Assembly (NCBI GenBank): GCA_020633075.1
Contig: JACKEI010000001.1
Location: 1,116,001-1,180,000, forward strand
Direction of reading: 5' to 3'
Source of the DNA: Sandaracinaceae bacterium
Lineage (GTDB): Bacteria; Myxococcota_A; Polyangia; Polyangiales; Houyiibacteriaceae
DNA: 64,000 nt
Positions within the stretch are counted from its first letter, which is position 1; every line of letters begins with the position of its first letter. This document shows, one piece after another, positions 43,868-55,207 of this stretch. A model generated the notes under the pieces. That model searched no databases. It worked only from the letters and a program-made list of their open reading frames with translations, and was not told the DNA's origin. A program made the position numbers and the translations under genes.

Positions 43868-45333
43868 TGGCGCGCGCATACGAGACGGTCATCGGCCTCG
43901 AGGTGCACGCGCAGCTCAAGACGGCCACCAAGCTCTTCTGCGGCTGCCCAACGGACTACGGCGCGGCGCCCAACACACAGGTGTGCCCGGTCTGCCTGGG
44001 TCTCCCTGGCGCGCTGCCGGTCCCCAACGAGCGCGCCATGGAGCTCGCAGCCATCGCTGGGCTCGCCCTGGGCTGTGATGTGCGCAGCGAGTCGCGCTTC
44101 GACCGCAAGAACTACTTCTACCCGGACCTGTCCAAGGGCTATCAGATCTCCCAGTTCGAGCATCCGCTCAACCTGGGTGGCCACCTGACGTTCCTGGTCG
44201 GTGACCAGGAGAAGACGGTGGGGCTGACGCGCATCCACGTGGAGGAGGACGCCGCCAAGAACCTGCACGGCGCGGGCGGCGGCGCGGCCACGGTGGTGGA
44301 CTTCAACCGAGGTGGCACACCGCTCATCGAGATCGTCAGCGAGCCGGACCTGCGCAGCGCGGTCGAGGCGGAGGCGTACCTCCGCAAGCTGCGGGACGTG
44401 CTCATGTTCCTGGGCGTGAACGACGGCAACCTCGAAGAGGGCTCGTTCCGCTGCGACGCCAACGTGTCCGTCCGCCCGGTGGGCCAAGAGGAGTTCGGTA
44501 CGCGCACCGAGATCAAGAACATCAACTCGTTCAAGTTCGTGCGCCAGGCCATCGACTACGAGGTCAGCCGACAGGTGGGCGTGCTGGAGTCCGGCGGGCG
44601 CGTGGTGCAGGAGACGCGCGGCTGGAACGACGTCACCGGCAAGACCTTCTCGCAGCGCAGCAAGGAAGACGCGCACGACTACCGCTACTTCCCGGACCCG
44701 GACCTGCCGCCCATCGTCTTTGGCGCGGAGCGCATCGAGGCGCTGCGCAAGGCCGCGCCCAAGCTGCCCGAGCAGCTGCGGGCGGAGTGGACCAGCGAGT
44801 GGGGGCTGACCCCCTACGACGCCGAGGTGCTCACGGGGCACCCGGCCATCGCGGCATATTTTGGCGAGGTGGCTGGCGCCCTCGACGCGGGCGGCCGGGA
44901 GCCGCGCGCAGAGGCGGGCAAGCGCGCCGCCAACTTCATCCAGGCCGAGGTGCTCCGCGACGTCAAGACCAGCGGGCTGGACGCCACCTTCAGCGTCCCG
45001 GCGGCAGACGTGGCGGAGCTGCTGAGCCGTGTGCAGGCCGGGACCCTCACGGGCAAGCAGGGCAAGCAGGTCTTCTCCGAGATGGCTAGCAGCGGGGAGG
45101 GGGCCGAGGCCGTCATCGCCCGGCTCGGCGTGCAGGCGCCCATCAGCGACACCGGCGCCCTCGAGGGCGACATCCGCGCCATCATCGCGGCCAACCCCGC
45201 GCAGCACGAGCAATACAAGGCCGGCAAGACCAAGGTGCTGGGCTTCTTCGTGGGGCAGGTCATGCGCGTCACGAAGGGCGCGGCCGACCCAGCTACCGTC
45301 AACGCCCTCCTCGAGCGCTTGCTGCAGGAGTAG
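43867..45333 (+). CDS. gatB: Glutamyl/aspartyl-tRNA(Gln/Asn) amidotransferase subunit B
   Basis: The kinase/tRNA-binding subunit that activates the mischarged aminoacyl group with ATP and transfers ammonia. Zinc-binding Cys are in LFCGCPTDYG and VCPVCLGLPG; the cradle motif (EGSFRCDANVSVR) and FRYFPDPDLPP-type block (DYRYFPDPDLPP) are standard. The C-terminal helical and YqeY-like tail ends with ATVNALLERLL. The ATG overlaps the gatA stop by one base (TGATG). mtnA starts 3 nt after the stop. Confidence 0.98.
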   Translation: MARAYETVIGLEVHAQLKTATKLFCGCPTDYGAAPNTQVCPVCLGLPGALPVPNERAMELAAIAGLALGCDVRSESRFDRKNYFYPDLSKGYQISQFEHPLNLGGHLTFLVGDQEKTVGLTRIHVEEDAAKNLHGAGGGAATVVDFNRGGTPLIEIVSEPDLRSAVEAEAYLRKLRDVLMFLGVNDGNLEEGSFRCDANVSVRPVGQEEFGTRTEIKNINSFKFVRQAIDYEVSRQVGVLESGGRVVQETRGWNDVTGKTFSQRSKEDAHDYRYFPDPDLPPIVFGAERIEALRKAAPKLPEQLRAEWTSEWGLTPYDAEVLTGHPAIAAYFGEVAGALDAGGREPRAEAGKRAANFIQAEVLRDVKTSGLDATFSVPAADVAELLSRVQAGTLTGKQGKQVFSEMASSGEGAEAVIARLGVQAPISDTGALEGDIRAIIAANPAQHEQYKAGKTKVLGFFVGQVMRVTKGAADPATVNALLERLLQE

Positions 45334-45336
45334 GCC

Positions 45337-46419
45337 ATGTTCCCCACGCTCTCGCGCGAGCCTCTCAGTCAGAGCCCGTGGTTCGCCGTGGAATACGAGC
45401 CGCGCGACCACAGCCTGTGGTTGCTGGACCAGCGGGCGCTGCCCACGGAGGTCGCCTACCTCACGTTGCGCAGGCCCGACGAGGCCGTGGCCGCCATCCG
45501 CGACATGGCCGTTCGCGGCGCCCCCGCGATCGGGATCACGGCGGCCTACGCGCTGGCGCAGCAGGCGTACCTCGAGCGGGGAGCCGCGCCCGCGTTCATG
45601 CTGGCCATGGGGACGGCGGGGAGGGTGCTCAACGCGACACGCCCGACGGCCGTGAACCTGGCCTGGGCCATCGCGAGGATGGCCCGGAAAGCGGCGGACG
45701 TGGCGCACGCGCCTGCGGATGAGCGCGCCGCTGCGCTGCTCGCCGAAGCGGAGGCCATCCACCGCGAGGACGTCGCGGCCTGCCGCGAGATGGGTCGTCT
45801 GGGCGCCGAAGACGTGCCGGACGGAGCCTGCATCCTCACCCACTGCAACGCCGGTGCGCTCGCCACGGGGGGCTACGGGACGGCGCTGGGTGTCATCCGC
45901 GCTGCGCACGAAGCGGGGAAGCGCGTGCGCGTGCTGGCGGACGAGACGCGCCCCTACCTGCAGGGGGCTCGCCTGACGTCGTGGGAGCTGCATCAAGACG
46001 GAATCCCCGTGGAGGTCATCACTGACAGCACGGCCGCGCACTGCTTCCAGCGCGGCGAGATCGACTTCGTCGTGGTCGGCGCGGACCGCGTCGCCAAGAA
46101 CGGCGACGTGGCCAACAAGATCGGGACCTATGGGGTCGCTGTGCTGGCGGATGTGCACGGAGTGCCATTCACGGTCGCGGCGCCCGTCAGCACCCTCGAC
46201 TTCGCCACCCCGTCGGGTGATCTCATCCCCCTCGAAGAGCGATCGCGCCGTGAGGTCGCTCAGGTGGGCGCCCAGGTGCTCGTCGCGGACGGCATCGCGT
46301 GTCGTCACGTGGGCTTCGACGTGACCCCTGCGCGGCTGGTCAAGGCCCTGTACACCGAGAGGGGCGTGGTGCGCTTGGCGGCCGGTGAAGCGCTAGGCTC
46401 GTTGTTCCCAGCGCGCTGA
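45337..46419 (+). CDS. mtnA: Methylthioribose-1-phosphate isomerase
   Basis: Converts 5-methylthioribose-1-phosphate to the ribulose form in methionine salvage. The fold is eIF2B-like. Catalytic Cys170 (THCNAG) and Asp250 (GADRVAKNGD) are both present, and RGAPAIGITAAYA and VSTLDFATPSG are canonical. 360 residues is normal. A good AGGAG site sits before the ATG. It is transcribed with gatCAB, an odd partner: no other methionine-salvage gene is in the window. Paralogous eIF2B-like proteins exist, but the Cys/Asp pair supports MtnA. Confidence 0.95.
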   Translation: MFPTLSREPLSQSPWFAVEYEPRDHSLWLLDQRALPTEVAYLTLRRPDEAVAAIRDMAVRGAPAIGITAAYALAQQAYLERGAAPAFMLAMGTAGRVLNATRPTAVNLAWAIARMARKAADVAHAPADERAAALLAEAEAIHREDVAACREMGRLGAEDVPDGACILTHCNAGALATGGYGTALGVIRAAHEAGKRVRVLADETRPYLQGARLTSWELHQDGIPVEVITDSTAAHCFQRGEIDFVVVGADRVAKNGDVANKIGTYGVAVLADVHGVPFTVAAPVSTLDFATPSGDLIPLEERSRREVAQVGAQVLVADGIACRHVGFDVTPARLVKALYTERGVVRLAAGEALGSLFPAR

Positions 46420-46474
46420 GCCGAGGGCCGAGTTACCGCCCGACTACCGCAATACATGACGACCTTGGCGTTAT

Positions 46475-46491
46475 CTGGTACCCCTATTGCT
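46475..46491 (+). promoter_or_regulatory. Sigma-54-type (-24/-12) promoter of the soluble Ser/Thr kinase gene
   Basis: CTGGTACCCCTATTGCT matches YTGGCACGNNNNTTGCW closely: GG (46477-46478) and GC (46489-46490) are 10 nt apart, with TTGCT intact. The predicted transcription start is around 46502, within 2 nt of the GTG start codon at 46504. Confidence 0.5.
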
Positions 46492-46503
46492 GGATAGAAC
46501 GCT

Positions 46504-47781
46504 GTGCAAGGCACTTGGTACGGTCCCTACGAGCTGCTCCGCAAGATCGCCGCTGGCGGCATGGGCGAGGTGCATCTCGCGCGCCGCTGGGGCGACTCTG
46601 GCTTCTACCGTGAGCTGGTGGTGAAGCGGCTCTTTCCGCACTTCGCCACGAACCCCGCGTCGCTGCTGCTGTTCCAGTACGAGGCGCGCGTGATGGCCGA
46701 GCTGGCGCACCCGAACATCCCTCAGATCTTCGACCTCGGGGAGGTCGAGGACACCTGGTACATCGCCATGGAGTACGTGGCGGGGGTGAACCTGGCGGAC
46801 CTCTGGCGCGCGGGCGCGCGGCTGGGCATCCCCATGCCGCTGGACGTCACGCTGGGCATCCTGCTGCAGGTCTGCGAGGCGCTGCACCACGCGCACGAGG
46901 CCGAAGACCGCGGGGGCCACCCGCTCGACATCGTCCATCGCGACGTGACGCCGCACAACATCATGGTCACCCGCGACGGCGTCGCGAAGGTGATGGACTT
47001 TGGTGTGGCCCAGACCAACGCGAACCGCGACGAGCAGCGCGGCGTGGTGCGGGGGACGCTGGCCTACATGAGCCCGGAGCAGGTGCGGGGCCGCTGGCTG
47101 GACCGTCGGGCGGATGTGTTCGCGCTCGGGGTCGTGCTGTACGAGCTGACGACGGGGACGCGGCTGTTCCGCGGCGAGGACGTGCAGGTCATGACGACCA
47201 TCGTCGAGACCGACGTCACGCCGCCCTCGAAGATCGTGTCGGGCTATCCACCGGATCTCGAGGCCATCCTGATGGCCACGCTGCGACGAGACCCCGCGCA
47301 CCGCGTCGCGAGCGCGGCGGACCTCGCCATGCACCTCGAGTACTTCGCCATGCGGAACGGCATGATGCTGGGGCCCCGGCAGGTCGCGCGCTACGTGCAC
47401 TCGGTGGTCCCCGCGGAGCGCGTGCTCGAGCCCGAGCTCTCGCTGGTCCGAACGGACGCGGCCTCTTCGGAGCGCGGCTATGGAGCGCGCGACAGCTCCG
47501 CGTACGCCCTGCCGCTCACGCGGGCGCGGCCGGACACGGCGGAGGACGTGCACGACCTGGACCCAGAGGAGCTGGAACCGCTCGAGGCGTCGGTGGCGTT
47601 CGGAGGCCGCGACACCTTGACGGACCTACCCGTCGCGCCTGTCGTTCGCGGCGTCGAGGTGCCGCAGGGGGGCGGGGCTGGCTACGCCGGCGGTCCCGCT
47701 GTGGTGCTCGACACGCAGAAGCGCGTGGCGTCCGAGCGGGAGTTTCTGGACCAGCTGGACCGACGCCTGCGAGACGACTGA
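46504..47781 (+). CDS. Soluble Ser/Thr protein kinase
   Basis: A 425-residue Hanks-type kinase with no membrane segment. The Gly loop is AAGGMGEVHL, the ATP Lys K41 (VVKRLF), the catalytic loop HRDVTPHN (H145, D147) and the metal motif DFG (165-167). The activation segment ends GTLAYMSPEQVRG. It is therefore a complete RD-type kinase. The C-terminal 120 residues are acidic and low in structure (EDVHDLDPEELEPLEA). The start GTG 46504 gives the usual N-terminus (GPYELLRKIAAGG). A sigma-54-like element just upstream suggests control by an enhancer-binding protein, possibly one of the FHA activators in this window, which could in turn be its phospho-targets. Confidence 0.94.
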   Translation: MQGTWYGPYELLRKIAAGGMGEVHLARRWGDSGFYRELVVKRLFPHFATNPASLLLFQYEARVMAELAHPNIPQIFDLGEVEDTWYIAMEYVAGVNLADLWRAGARLGIPMPLDVTLGILLQVCEALHHAHEAEDRGGHPLDIVHRDVTPHNIMVTRDGVAKVMDFGVAQTNANRDEQRGVVRGTLAYMSPEQVRGRWLDRRADVFALGVVLYELTTGTRLFRGEDVQVMTTIVETDVTPPSKIVSGYPPDLEAILMATLRRDPAHRVASAADLAMHLEYFAMRNGMMLGPRQVARYVHSVVPAERVLEPELSLVRTDAASSERGYGARDSSAYALPLTRARPDTAEDVHDLDPEELEPLEASVAFGGRDTLTDLPVAPVVRGVEVPQGGGAGYAGGPAVVLDTQKRVASEREFLDQLDRRLRDD

Positions 47782-47812
47782 CCGTCTTGGCCGCGGTCCG
47801 CGCGCACGGTCA

Positions 47813-47835
47813 CGCCGCGCCCGAGCGGCGCGGCG
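47813..47835. terminator. GC-rich hairpin between convergent genes
   Basis: CGCCGCGCC and GGCGCGGCG form a 9-bp stem with a 5-nt loop (CGAGC), between the stops of the kinase (47781) and gcvPA (47863). There is no T-tract. Confidence 0.5.
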
Positions 47836-47862
47836 GACGACACGTGTCCGCTGCCGAGCGAA

Positions 47863-49212
47863 TCAGAGACCGCAGACGAGCGCGACCAGGCGGTCGAGGT
47901 CGGCGCGGGAGTGCTTCTCGGTGACGGCCACCAAGAGCTCACTCTTGCGCGCCGGGTCGAAGGTCCCGAGGTCCACACCGGCGAGCAGGTTCTCGGCCAT
48001 GCCGGCCTGCACGACGTCGGCGGCGCTCACGCGCTCCAACCGCACCACGAACTCGTTGAAGGTGGGTGCCGAGAAGGGCAGCGACACGCCCGGCAGCGCG
48101 GCCAGCTGGCTCTTCAAGTACTCGGCGTTGGCGAGGCACAGGCGAGCGGCCTGGTCGAAGCCGGAGCGGCCGAGCAGCGCCGTCCGCATGGTGAACGCGA
48201 GCGCGATCAACCCGTGGTTCGTGCAGATGTTGCTCGTCGCGCGCTCGCGGCGGATGTGCTGCTCGCGGGTGGAGAGCGTGAGCACGTAGCCTCGCTGACC
48301 GTCCGCGTCCACCGTCTCGCCCACCAGGCGGCCGGGCATCTGGCGCACCAGGTCCTGCCGGCAGGAGAAGAGCCCGACGCCAGGCCCGCCGAACTGGGTG
48401 GGGACCGCCAGAGACTGCCCCTCGGCGACGGCGATGTCCGCCCCGAGGACCCCGGGGGACTCGAGCAGGGCCAGGGCGTAGGCCTCGGCCGTGGCCGTGA
48501 CCAACATGGCCTTTTTCTCGGTGGCGATGGCCCGCACGGCGCGGACGTCCTCCACGCAGCCGAAGAAGTTGGGGTAGCCCACGATCACGGCGGCCGTGTC
48601 GTCGCGGGTGAGGGCCTTCACGGCCGCGAGGTCGGTGCGGCCATCGGCCAGCACGGGGGCGACGTCCATGTCGGGCTCGCCGTCCAGGCCGCGCAGGTAC
48701 GCGCGGATGGTCTCGAGGTAGTGCGGGTGCAGCGCGCCGCTCACGACCAGGTGCGTGCGGCGCGTGGCCCGGCGCGCCATCAGGCCGGCCTCGGCGGCGG
48801 CGCTGGCCCCGTCGTACATGGAGGCGTTCGCCACCTCGAGCCCCAGCAGCTCGCAGACGGTGGTCTGGAACTCGAAGATGGCCTGCAGCGTGCCCTGCGA
48901 GAGCTCGGCCTGGTACGGCGTGTACGCCGTGTAGAACTCGCTGCGCATGAGCAGCTGATCGAGCGCCGGGGGGATGTGGTGGTCGTACATCCCAGCGCCC
49001 AGGAACGACAGCGCGCTCGCACCCGTGTTCTTGGCCGCGAGCTCGTTCAGGTGCGCCATGAGGCGGGGCTCGTCCAGCGACGGCTCCATCTGCATGAGGC
49101 CCTGATAGCGGCGGTCAGCCGGGATGGGCGCGAAGAGCTCGTCGATGGACGCTACGCCGACGCGCTCCAGCATCTCACGGATCTCGACCTCGGTATGGGG
49201 CAGGTAGCGCAT
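47863..49212 (-). CDS. gcvPA: Glycine dehydrogenase (decarboxylating) subunit 1
   Basis: One half of the split P-protein of the glycine cleavage system, which decarboxylates glycine and loads the aminomethyl group on GcvH. The N-terminus (MRYLPHTEVEIREML) and YDGASAAAEA, GAGMYDHHIP and QFGGPGVGLF blocks are typical of the 450-residue GcvPA subunit of the two-gene type. The PLP-lysine subunit (GcvPB) is not downstream: the next gene is a convergent kinase. The enzyme therefore needs a gcvPB encoded elsewhere. It is transcribed as gcvT-gcvH-gcvPA, with 34 bp between gcvH and this gene. Confidence 0.96.
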   Translation of the reverse strand: MRYLPHTEVEIREMLERVGVASIDELFAPIPADRRYQGLMQMEPSLDEPRLMAHLNELAAKNTGASALSFLGAGMYDHHIPPALDQLLMRSEFYTAYTPYQAELSQGTLQAIFEFQTTVCELLGLEVANASMYDGASAAAEAGLMARRATRRTHLVVSGALHPHYLETIRAYLRGLDGEPDMDVAPVLADGRTDLAAVKALTRDDTAAVIVGYPNFFGCVEDVRAVRAIATEKKAMLVTATAEAYALALLESPGVLGADIAVAEGQSLAVPTQFGGPGVGLFSCRQDLVRQMPGRLVGETVDADGQRGYVLTLSTREQHIRRERATSNICTNHGLIALAFTMRTALLGRSGFDQAARLCLANAEYLKSQLAALPGVSLPFSAPTFNEFVVRLERVSAADVVQAGMAENLLAGVDLGTFDPARKSELLVAVTEKHSRADLDRLVALVCGL

Positions 49213-49246
49213 GCGTTCTCCGACGGGGCTCAGCGGGGGGGGAGGG

Positions 49247-49636
49247 TCAGCCTTCGAGCTTGCCGATGTAGTCCGCGTACTGCGCGGCGTCCATCAGACC
49301 ATCGAGCTGCGACGGGTCCGACATCTTGATGTCCACCAGCCAGCCGCCCTCGTAGGGGGCCTCGTTGACCTGCTCGGGCGTGCCCTCGAGGTCCTCGTTC
49401 ACGGCCGTGATCTCGCCGCTGACGGGCGAGAAGAGCTCGCTCACGGTCTTGACCGACTCGATCTCGCCGAAGCGGGCGTGAGCGCTGACGCTGGTGCCGA
49501 CGGCGGGGAGATCCACCAGGGTCACGTCGCCGAGCTGGTCCACGGCGTACGAGGTGACGCCGACGCGCACGGTGTCACCGTCGACGCGGGCCCATTCATG
49601 TTCTTTGGTGTACCGGAGCTCTGCGGGGTAGGTCAT
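49247..49636 (-). CDS. gcvH: Glycine cleavage system H protein
   Basis: A 129-residue lipoyl carrier that shuttles the aminomethyl group between the P, T and L proteins. The lipoylated Lys is in EIESVKTVSELF, and YTKEHEWARVDGD at the N-terminus and AQYADYIG near the end are standard. It lies 8 nt downstream of gcvT and 34 nt upstream of gcvPA. Lipoylation needs LipA/LipB or LplA, not seen in the window. Confidence 0.97.
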   Translation of the reverse strand: MTYPAELRYTKEHEWARVDGDTVRVGVTSYAVDQLGDVTLVDLPAVGTSVSAHARFGEIESVKTVSELFSPVSGEITAVNEDLEGTPEQVNEAPYEGGWLVDIKMSDPSQLDGLMDAAQYADYIGKLEG

Positions 49637-49644
49637 GGGGATCT

Positions 49645-50763
<1,119 letters not shown>

Positions 50764-50863
50764 TAGCCCCATGACCTGTATGGTTCAAGCGATGTCATGA
50801 AGGTCTCGTCCGGGGCTCTCGTGGGGTGTCTCACCAGCGCCGCGCCATGTACTCTACAGGGCC

Positions 50864-50869
50864 AGGAGG
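50864..50869 (+). promoter_or_regulatory. Ribosome-binding site deciding the start of the CxxCH lipoprotein
   Basis: AGGAGG, 8 nt before the ATG at 50878. It selects this ATG over an upstream in-frame start at 50797 and gives a clean lipoprotein signal peptide. Confidence 0.65.
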
Positions 50870-50877
50870 CCTTCACT

Positions 50878-53100
50878 ATGCGCTGCACCCCACCACCCCC
50901 AGTCTCTCTCTCCGACCTCGGCTCCGTGCGCGGTGGCTTGCTCGTGTGGCTCGCGCTCGGAGCGCTACAGTTCGGGTGTGGCAACTCGGGCCCTGGCGGC
51001 CGAGGGGGCGAGGTCGGCGATCCGTGCGATGGCAGCCGTCCGTGTCGCAGCGAGCTCTTGTGCTCGACTTCCGGGGTGTGCGTGACGGATCCAGGCGTGG
51101 ACGCCGGTCCACCGCTTCCGGATCTCGGGCCGGGTGTGACCATCACCGGCCTCGAGCTCGCGCCGGTGGACCCCACGCTCGACCTCGAGGTGGGCGGCAG
51201 CGCGAGCGTGCAGTTCACGGCGGTGCTGCGCCGCTCCGACAACACCACCGGGCCCGCTACGGGCGCGCGTTTCGAGGCCAGCGCGCGCGTCCTCGGGACC
51301 CTGGACGCCAACACGGGCGAGTTCGTGGCCAACGGGCTCTTGGGCGGCAGCGTGACCATCACGGCCTCGCGCACGGTCGGCACCCAGACGTTCACCGACA
51401 GCGTCACCCTGACCGTCAATCTGACGCGGACCATCGGCGGGGGCGGCGGTGGGCCCACGGACCCGCCCGCGCTGTTCGCCGGGACGCCCGTGACGGATGC
51501 GGCCCGCACGGCCGCCCTCCAGTACCCCCTCGACGGGGTCATCGTGCCGCAGAACGTCGCGCCCATGGACGTGCAGTGGTCCTGCGGCGCCAACACGGGC
51601 ACCTGCCCAGAGGGCGACACCTTCCGCGTCACGCTGCAGAAGCCGCACACGCGGGTGGTGGTCTACACGCGCAACCCGGATGAAGCCGTCAACGACCACT
51701 ACTTGGTGGAGGGCGCTGCCTGGCGAGCCTTGGCGCAGTCCGACCCCAGTGACGCGATGACGGTGGTCGTGGACCGCTACGACAGCGCCGCAGGTCAGGT
51801 GGTGAGCGGCGTCCCCATCGACGTGAGCTTCGCCATCGCGGCCGTCACGGGCACCGTCTACTACTGGGACATCGACGACGAGAAGATCCGCCGGATCAAC
51901 GACGGGGCCTCCGCCAGCGAGCTGCTGCTGCCGCACCCTGACTCGCCGCTGGCCAACAACGAAGACGGGGACGACTGCGTGGGCTGCCACGCCATCAGCA
52001 CCAGCGGGCGCTACATGCTGGCGAACCTGCACTTCGCCAACTACGGCGCGCTCTACGACCTGACGCGCAACGACCTGGACGCGAACCCAGCCCCCACGGA
52101 GTGGCCTGTCTCGACCATGATCCGCTGGCGCACCGCCTCGTTCAGCCCCGACGACACGCGCGCCATGGTGTCGAGCGCGGTGGGCAACGACTTCCTCTTC
52201 CTGATCAACCCCTTCACGGGCGGGACCATCACGCCAGCAGCAGGCACGTTGCCGAACCCCGGCACGCACCCGGCCTGGTCGCGCGATGGGGACGACATCG
52301 CGTACATCGGGAACACCAACAGCTGGGCGGGCTCGATCACCACGGGCGACCTGAGCATGCTGCCCGTGACCGGGGCGGACTCGTTCGGAGCGGCGGCCGT
52401 CATCCACTCGGGCGCCAGCTCGAGCGGCGAGGCGGAAGGGGGCGTGACCGACAGCTACCCCTCCTGGTCGCCGGACTCTCGGTGGATCGCGTTCGCGCAC
52501 GGGACGGGCTCGCGCTCTGACCCGCGTGACCCCTCCGGCAACGTCGTGGTGGACCCCGCCAACACGTCAGCGCTGTACCTGATCAGGCGGGACGGAACCG
52601 GCCTCACGCGGCTGTCGCGCGTGTCCTCCGCGAACCACTTCGAGTTCCAGCCGAACTTCTCCCCGTTCACGTCGGGGGGCTACTTCTGGCTGAGCTACCT
52701 CTCGCGACGTCCCTACGGCAACCGCACGGCAGGCAACGCCGGCACCGCCATCCAGCCAGGCCAGGTTTGGGTCACCGCCGTGCGCGCCAACGCCGACGGG
52801 ACCTTCGACCCCAGCAGCGTGCCCTACTGGCTTCCAGGCCAGATCCCAAGCCACCGCAGCGTGTCGGCCTTCTGGGCGCCGCGAGCCTGCCGCGTGGACG
52901 GGGAGGGCTGCTCCGTCAACAGCGAGTGCTGCGGCGGGGTCTGCGGCGACAACGGCGCAGGTGGCCTCGCCTGCGTCCCGCCGCCGTCCAACGAGTGCCG
53001 CGAGCTCGGTGAGACCTGCTCGAGCGACGCCGACTGCTGCGACGTCGCGGACGGCGCGTCGTGCAGCAACAACAGCTGCGTCGTCGTCATCTTCGGCTGA
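50878..53100 (+). CDS. Large lipoprotein with Ig-like domain, CxxCH motif and beta-propeller (PD40-like) repeats
   Basis: A 740-residue exported lipoprotein (signal peptide VWLALGALQFGC, lipobox LQFGC). It begins with a Cys pair module (CDGSRPCRSELLC). A bacterial Ig-like segment follows (SASVQFTAVLRRSDN...SVTITASRTV). A single c-type haem motif CVGCH lies at about residue 367 (DDCVGCHAIS), then WD40/TolB-type strands such as SFSPDDTRAMVSS, HPAWSRDGDDIAYIG, YPSWSPDSRWIAF. A Cys-rich tail (CSVNSECCGGVC, CSSDADCC) closes the protein. A haem in a propeller-type lipoprotein would imply extracellular redox activity, but one CxxCH motif could also be chance or a structural Cys pair. The gene is followed by an FHA sigma-54 activator on the same strand. 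Confidence 0.75.
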   Translation: MRCTPPPPVSLSDLGSVRGGLLVWLALGALQFGCGNSGPGGRGGEVGDPCDGSRPCRSELLCSTSGVCVTDPGVDAGPPLPDLGPGVTITGLELAPVDPTLDLEVGGSASVQFTAVLRRSDNTTGPATGARFEASARVLGTLDANTGEFVANGLLGGSVTITASRTVGTQTFTDSVTLTVNLTRTIGGGGGGPTDPPALFAGTPVTDAARTAALQYPLDGVIVPQNVAPMDVQWSCGANTGTCPEGDTFRVTLQKPHTRVVVYTRNPDEAVNDHYLVEGAAWRALAQSDPSDAMTVVVDRYDSAAGQVVSGVPIDVSFAIAAVTGTVYYWDIDDEKIRRINDGASASELLLPHPDSPLANNEDGDDCVGCHAISTSGRYMLANLHFANYGALYDLTRNDLDANPAPTEWPVSTMIRWRTASFSPDDTRAMVSSAVGNDFLFLINPFTGGTITPAAGTLPNPGTHPAWSRDGDDIAYIGNTNSWAGSITTGDLSMLPVTGADSFGAAAVIHSGASSSGEAEGGVTDSYPSWSPDSRWIAFAHGTGSRSDPRDPSGNVVVDPANTSALYLIRRDGTGLTRLSRVSSANHFEFQPNFSPFTSGGYFWLSYLSRRPYGNRTAGNAGTAIQPGQVWVTAVRANADGTFDPSSVPYWLPGQIPSHRSVSAFWAPRACRVDGEGCSVNSECCGGVCGDNGAGGLACVPPPSNECRELGETCSSDADCCDVADGASCSNNSCVVVIFG

Positions 53101-53163
53101 GCGGCAGTCCGCGGCCTGCGCGAGCCTCCGAGACAATCCGCGGGCGGACGCAATCCACGCAGA

Positions 53164-53182
53164 GCCCGCCCGACAAGCGGGC
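53164..53182 (+). other. Hairpin immediately upstream of the second FHA activator
   Basis: GCCCGC (53164-53169) and GCGGGC (53177-53182) form a 6-bp stem with a 7-nt loop ending one base before the ATG at 53184. It may occlude ribosome entry, since no ribosome-binding site is evident. Confidence 0.35.
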
Positions 53183-53183
53183 C

Positions 53184-54602
<1,419 letters not shown>

Positions 54603-54661
54603 CGGCGTCCGCGCGGCTCCTGCGTTCGCAGCCCGTTAGAGCGCGAAAGGCACGCTGCTGC

Positions 54662-54667
54662 TAGCAT
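54662..54667 (+). promoter_or_regulatory. Candidate -10 box for the hexapeptide acyltransferase gene
   Basis: TAGCAT lies 6 nt before the GTG at 54674. No clear -35 box is visible. Confidence 0.3.
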
Positions 54668-54673
54668 CGCCGC

Positions 54674-55207
54674 GTGTCCGACCCCCGAAAGACCGGCCCT
54701 CGCAGCCACGGCAGCGGCGAGTTCACGCCGGACCAGCTGGCGCTGTGCGGCGTCGGCTGCGTCTTCGAGCCCGGCGTGCTGGTCTTCCACCCCGAGAACG
54801 TCCGCGTGGGCGAGCGCGTCTACGTGGGGCATCAGACCATCCTGAAGGGCTACTACAAGTCCAGCATGGAGATCGGCGACGGCACCTGGATTGGGCAGCA
54901 GTGCTTCTTCCACAGCGCCGGCGGGCTGCGCATCGGGCGCAACGTGGGGGTGGGCCCTGGCGTGCGAATCCTCACGTCGCAGCACACCGAGGCTGGGCGC
55001 GACACGCCCATCCTGCACTCACCCTTGGCCTTCGCCGAGGTCGTCATCGAGGACGACGCAGACATCGGTGTCGGTGCCGTGATCCTGCCGGGGGTCACCA
55101 TCGGACGTGGCGCGCAGATCGGAGCCGGGGCCGTCGTCACCGCGGACGTGCCCGCGTACGCCGTCGCGGCCGGCGTCCCGGCGCGCGTCACGAGGCAGCG
55201 CCCATGA
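54674..55207 (+). CDS. Left-handed beta-helix (hexapeptide) acetyltransferase
   Basis: A 177-residue sugar O-acetyltransferase of the LbetaH type. It shows repeated hexapeptide turns ([LIV]Gxxxx): VGERVYVGHQ, IGDGTWIGQQ, IGRNVGVGPG, IGVGAVILPGVTIGRGAQIGAGAVV, with the acetyl-CoA-type His in SQHTEAG. The start is GTG at 54674 in a GC-rich leader. The product probably O-acetylates a cell-surface glycan. It overlaps the glycosyltransferase gene by ATGA, forming a small polysaccharide-modification pair. The exact sugar cannot be told. Confidence 0.88.
   Translation: MSDPRKTGPRSHGSGEFTPDQLALCGVGCVFEPGVLVFHPENVRVGERVYVGHQTILKGYYKSSMEIGDGTWIGQQCFFHSAGGLRIGRNVGVGPGVRILTSQHTEAGRDTPILHSPLAFAEVVIEDDADIGVGAVILPGVTIGRGAQIGAGAVVTADVPAYAVAAGVPARVTRQRP

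Noticed and set aside
50773..50877. Glycine riboswitch upstream of gcvT
   Set aside because: The 114 bp before the divergent gene show no tandem aptamer pattern by eye; a covariance-model search would be needed to be certain.
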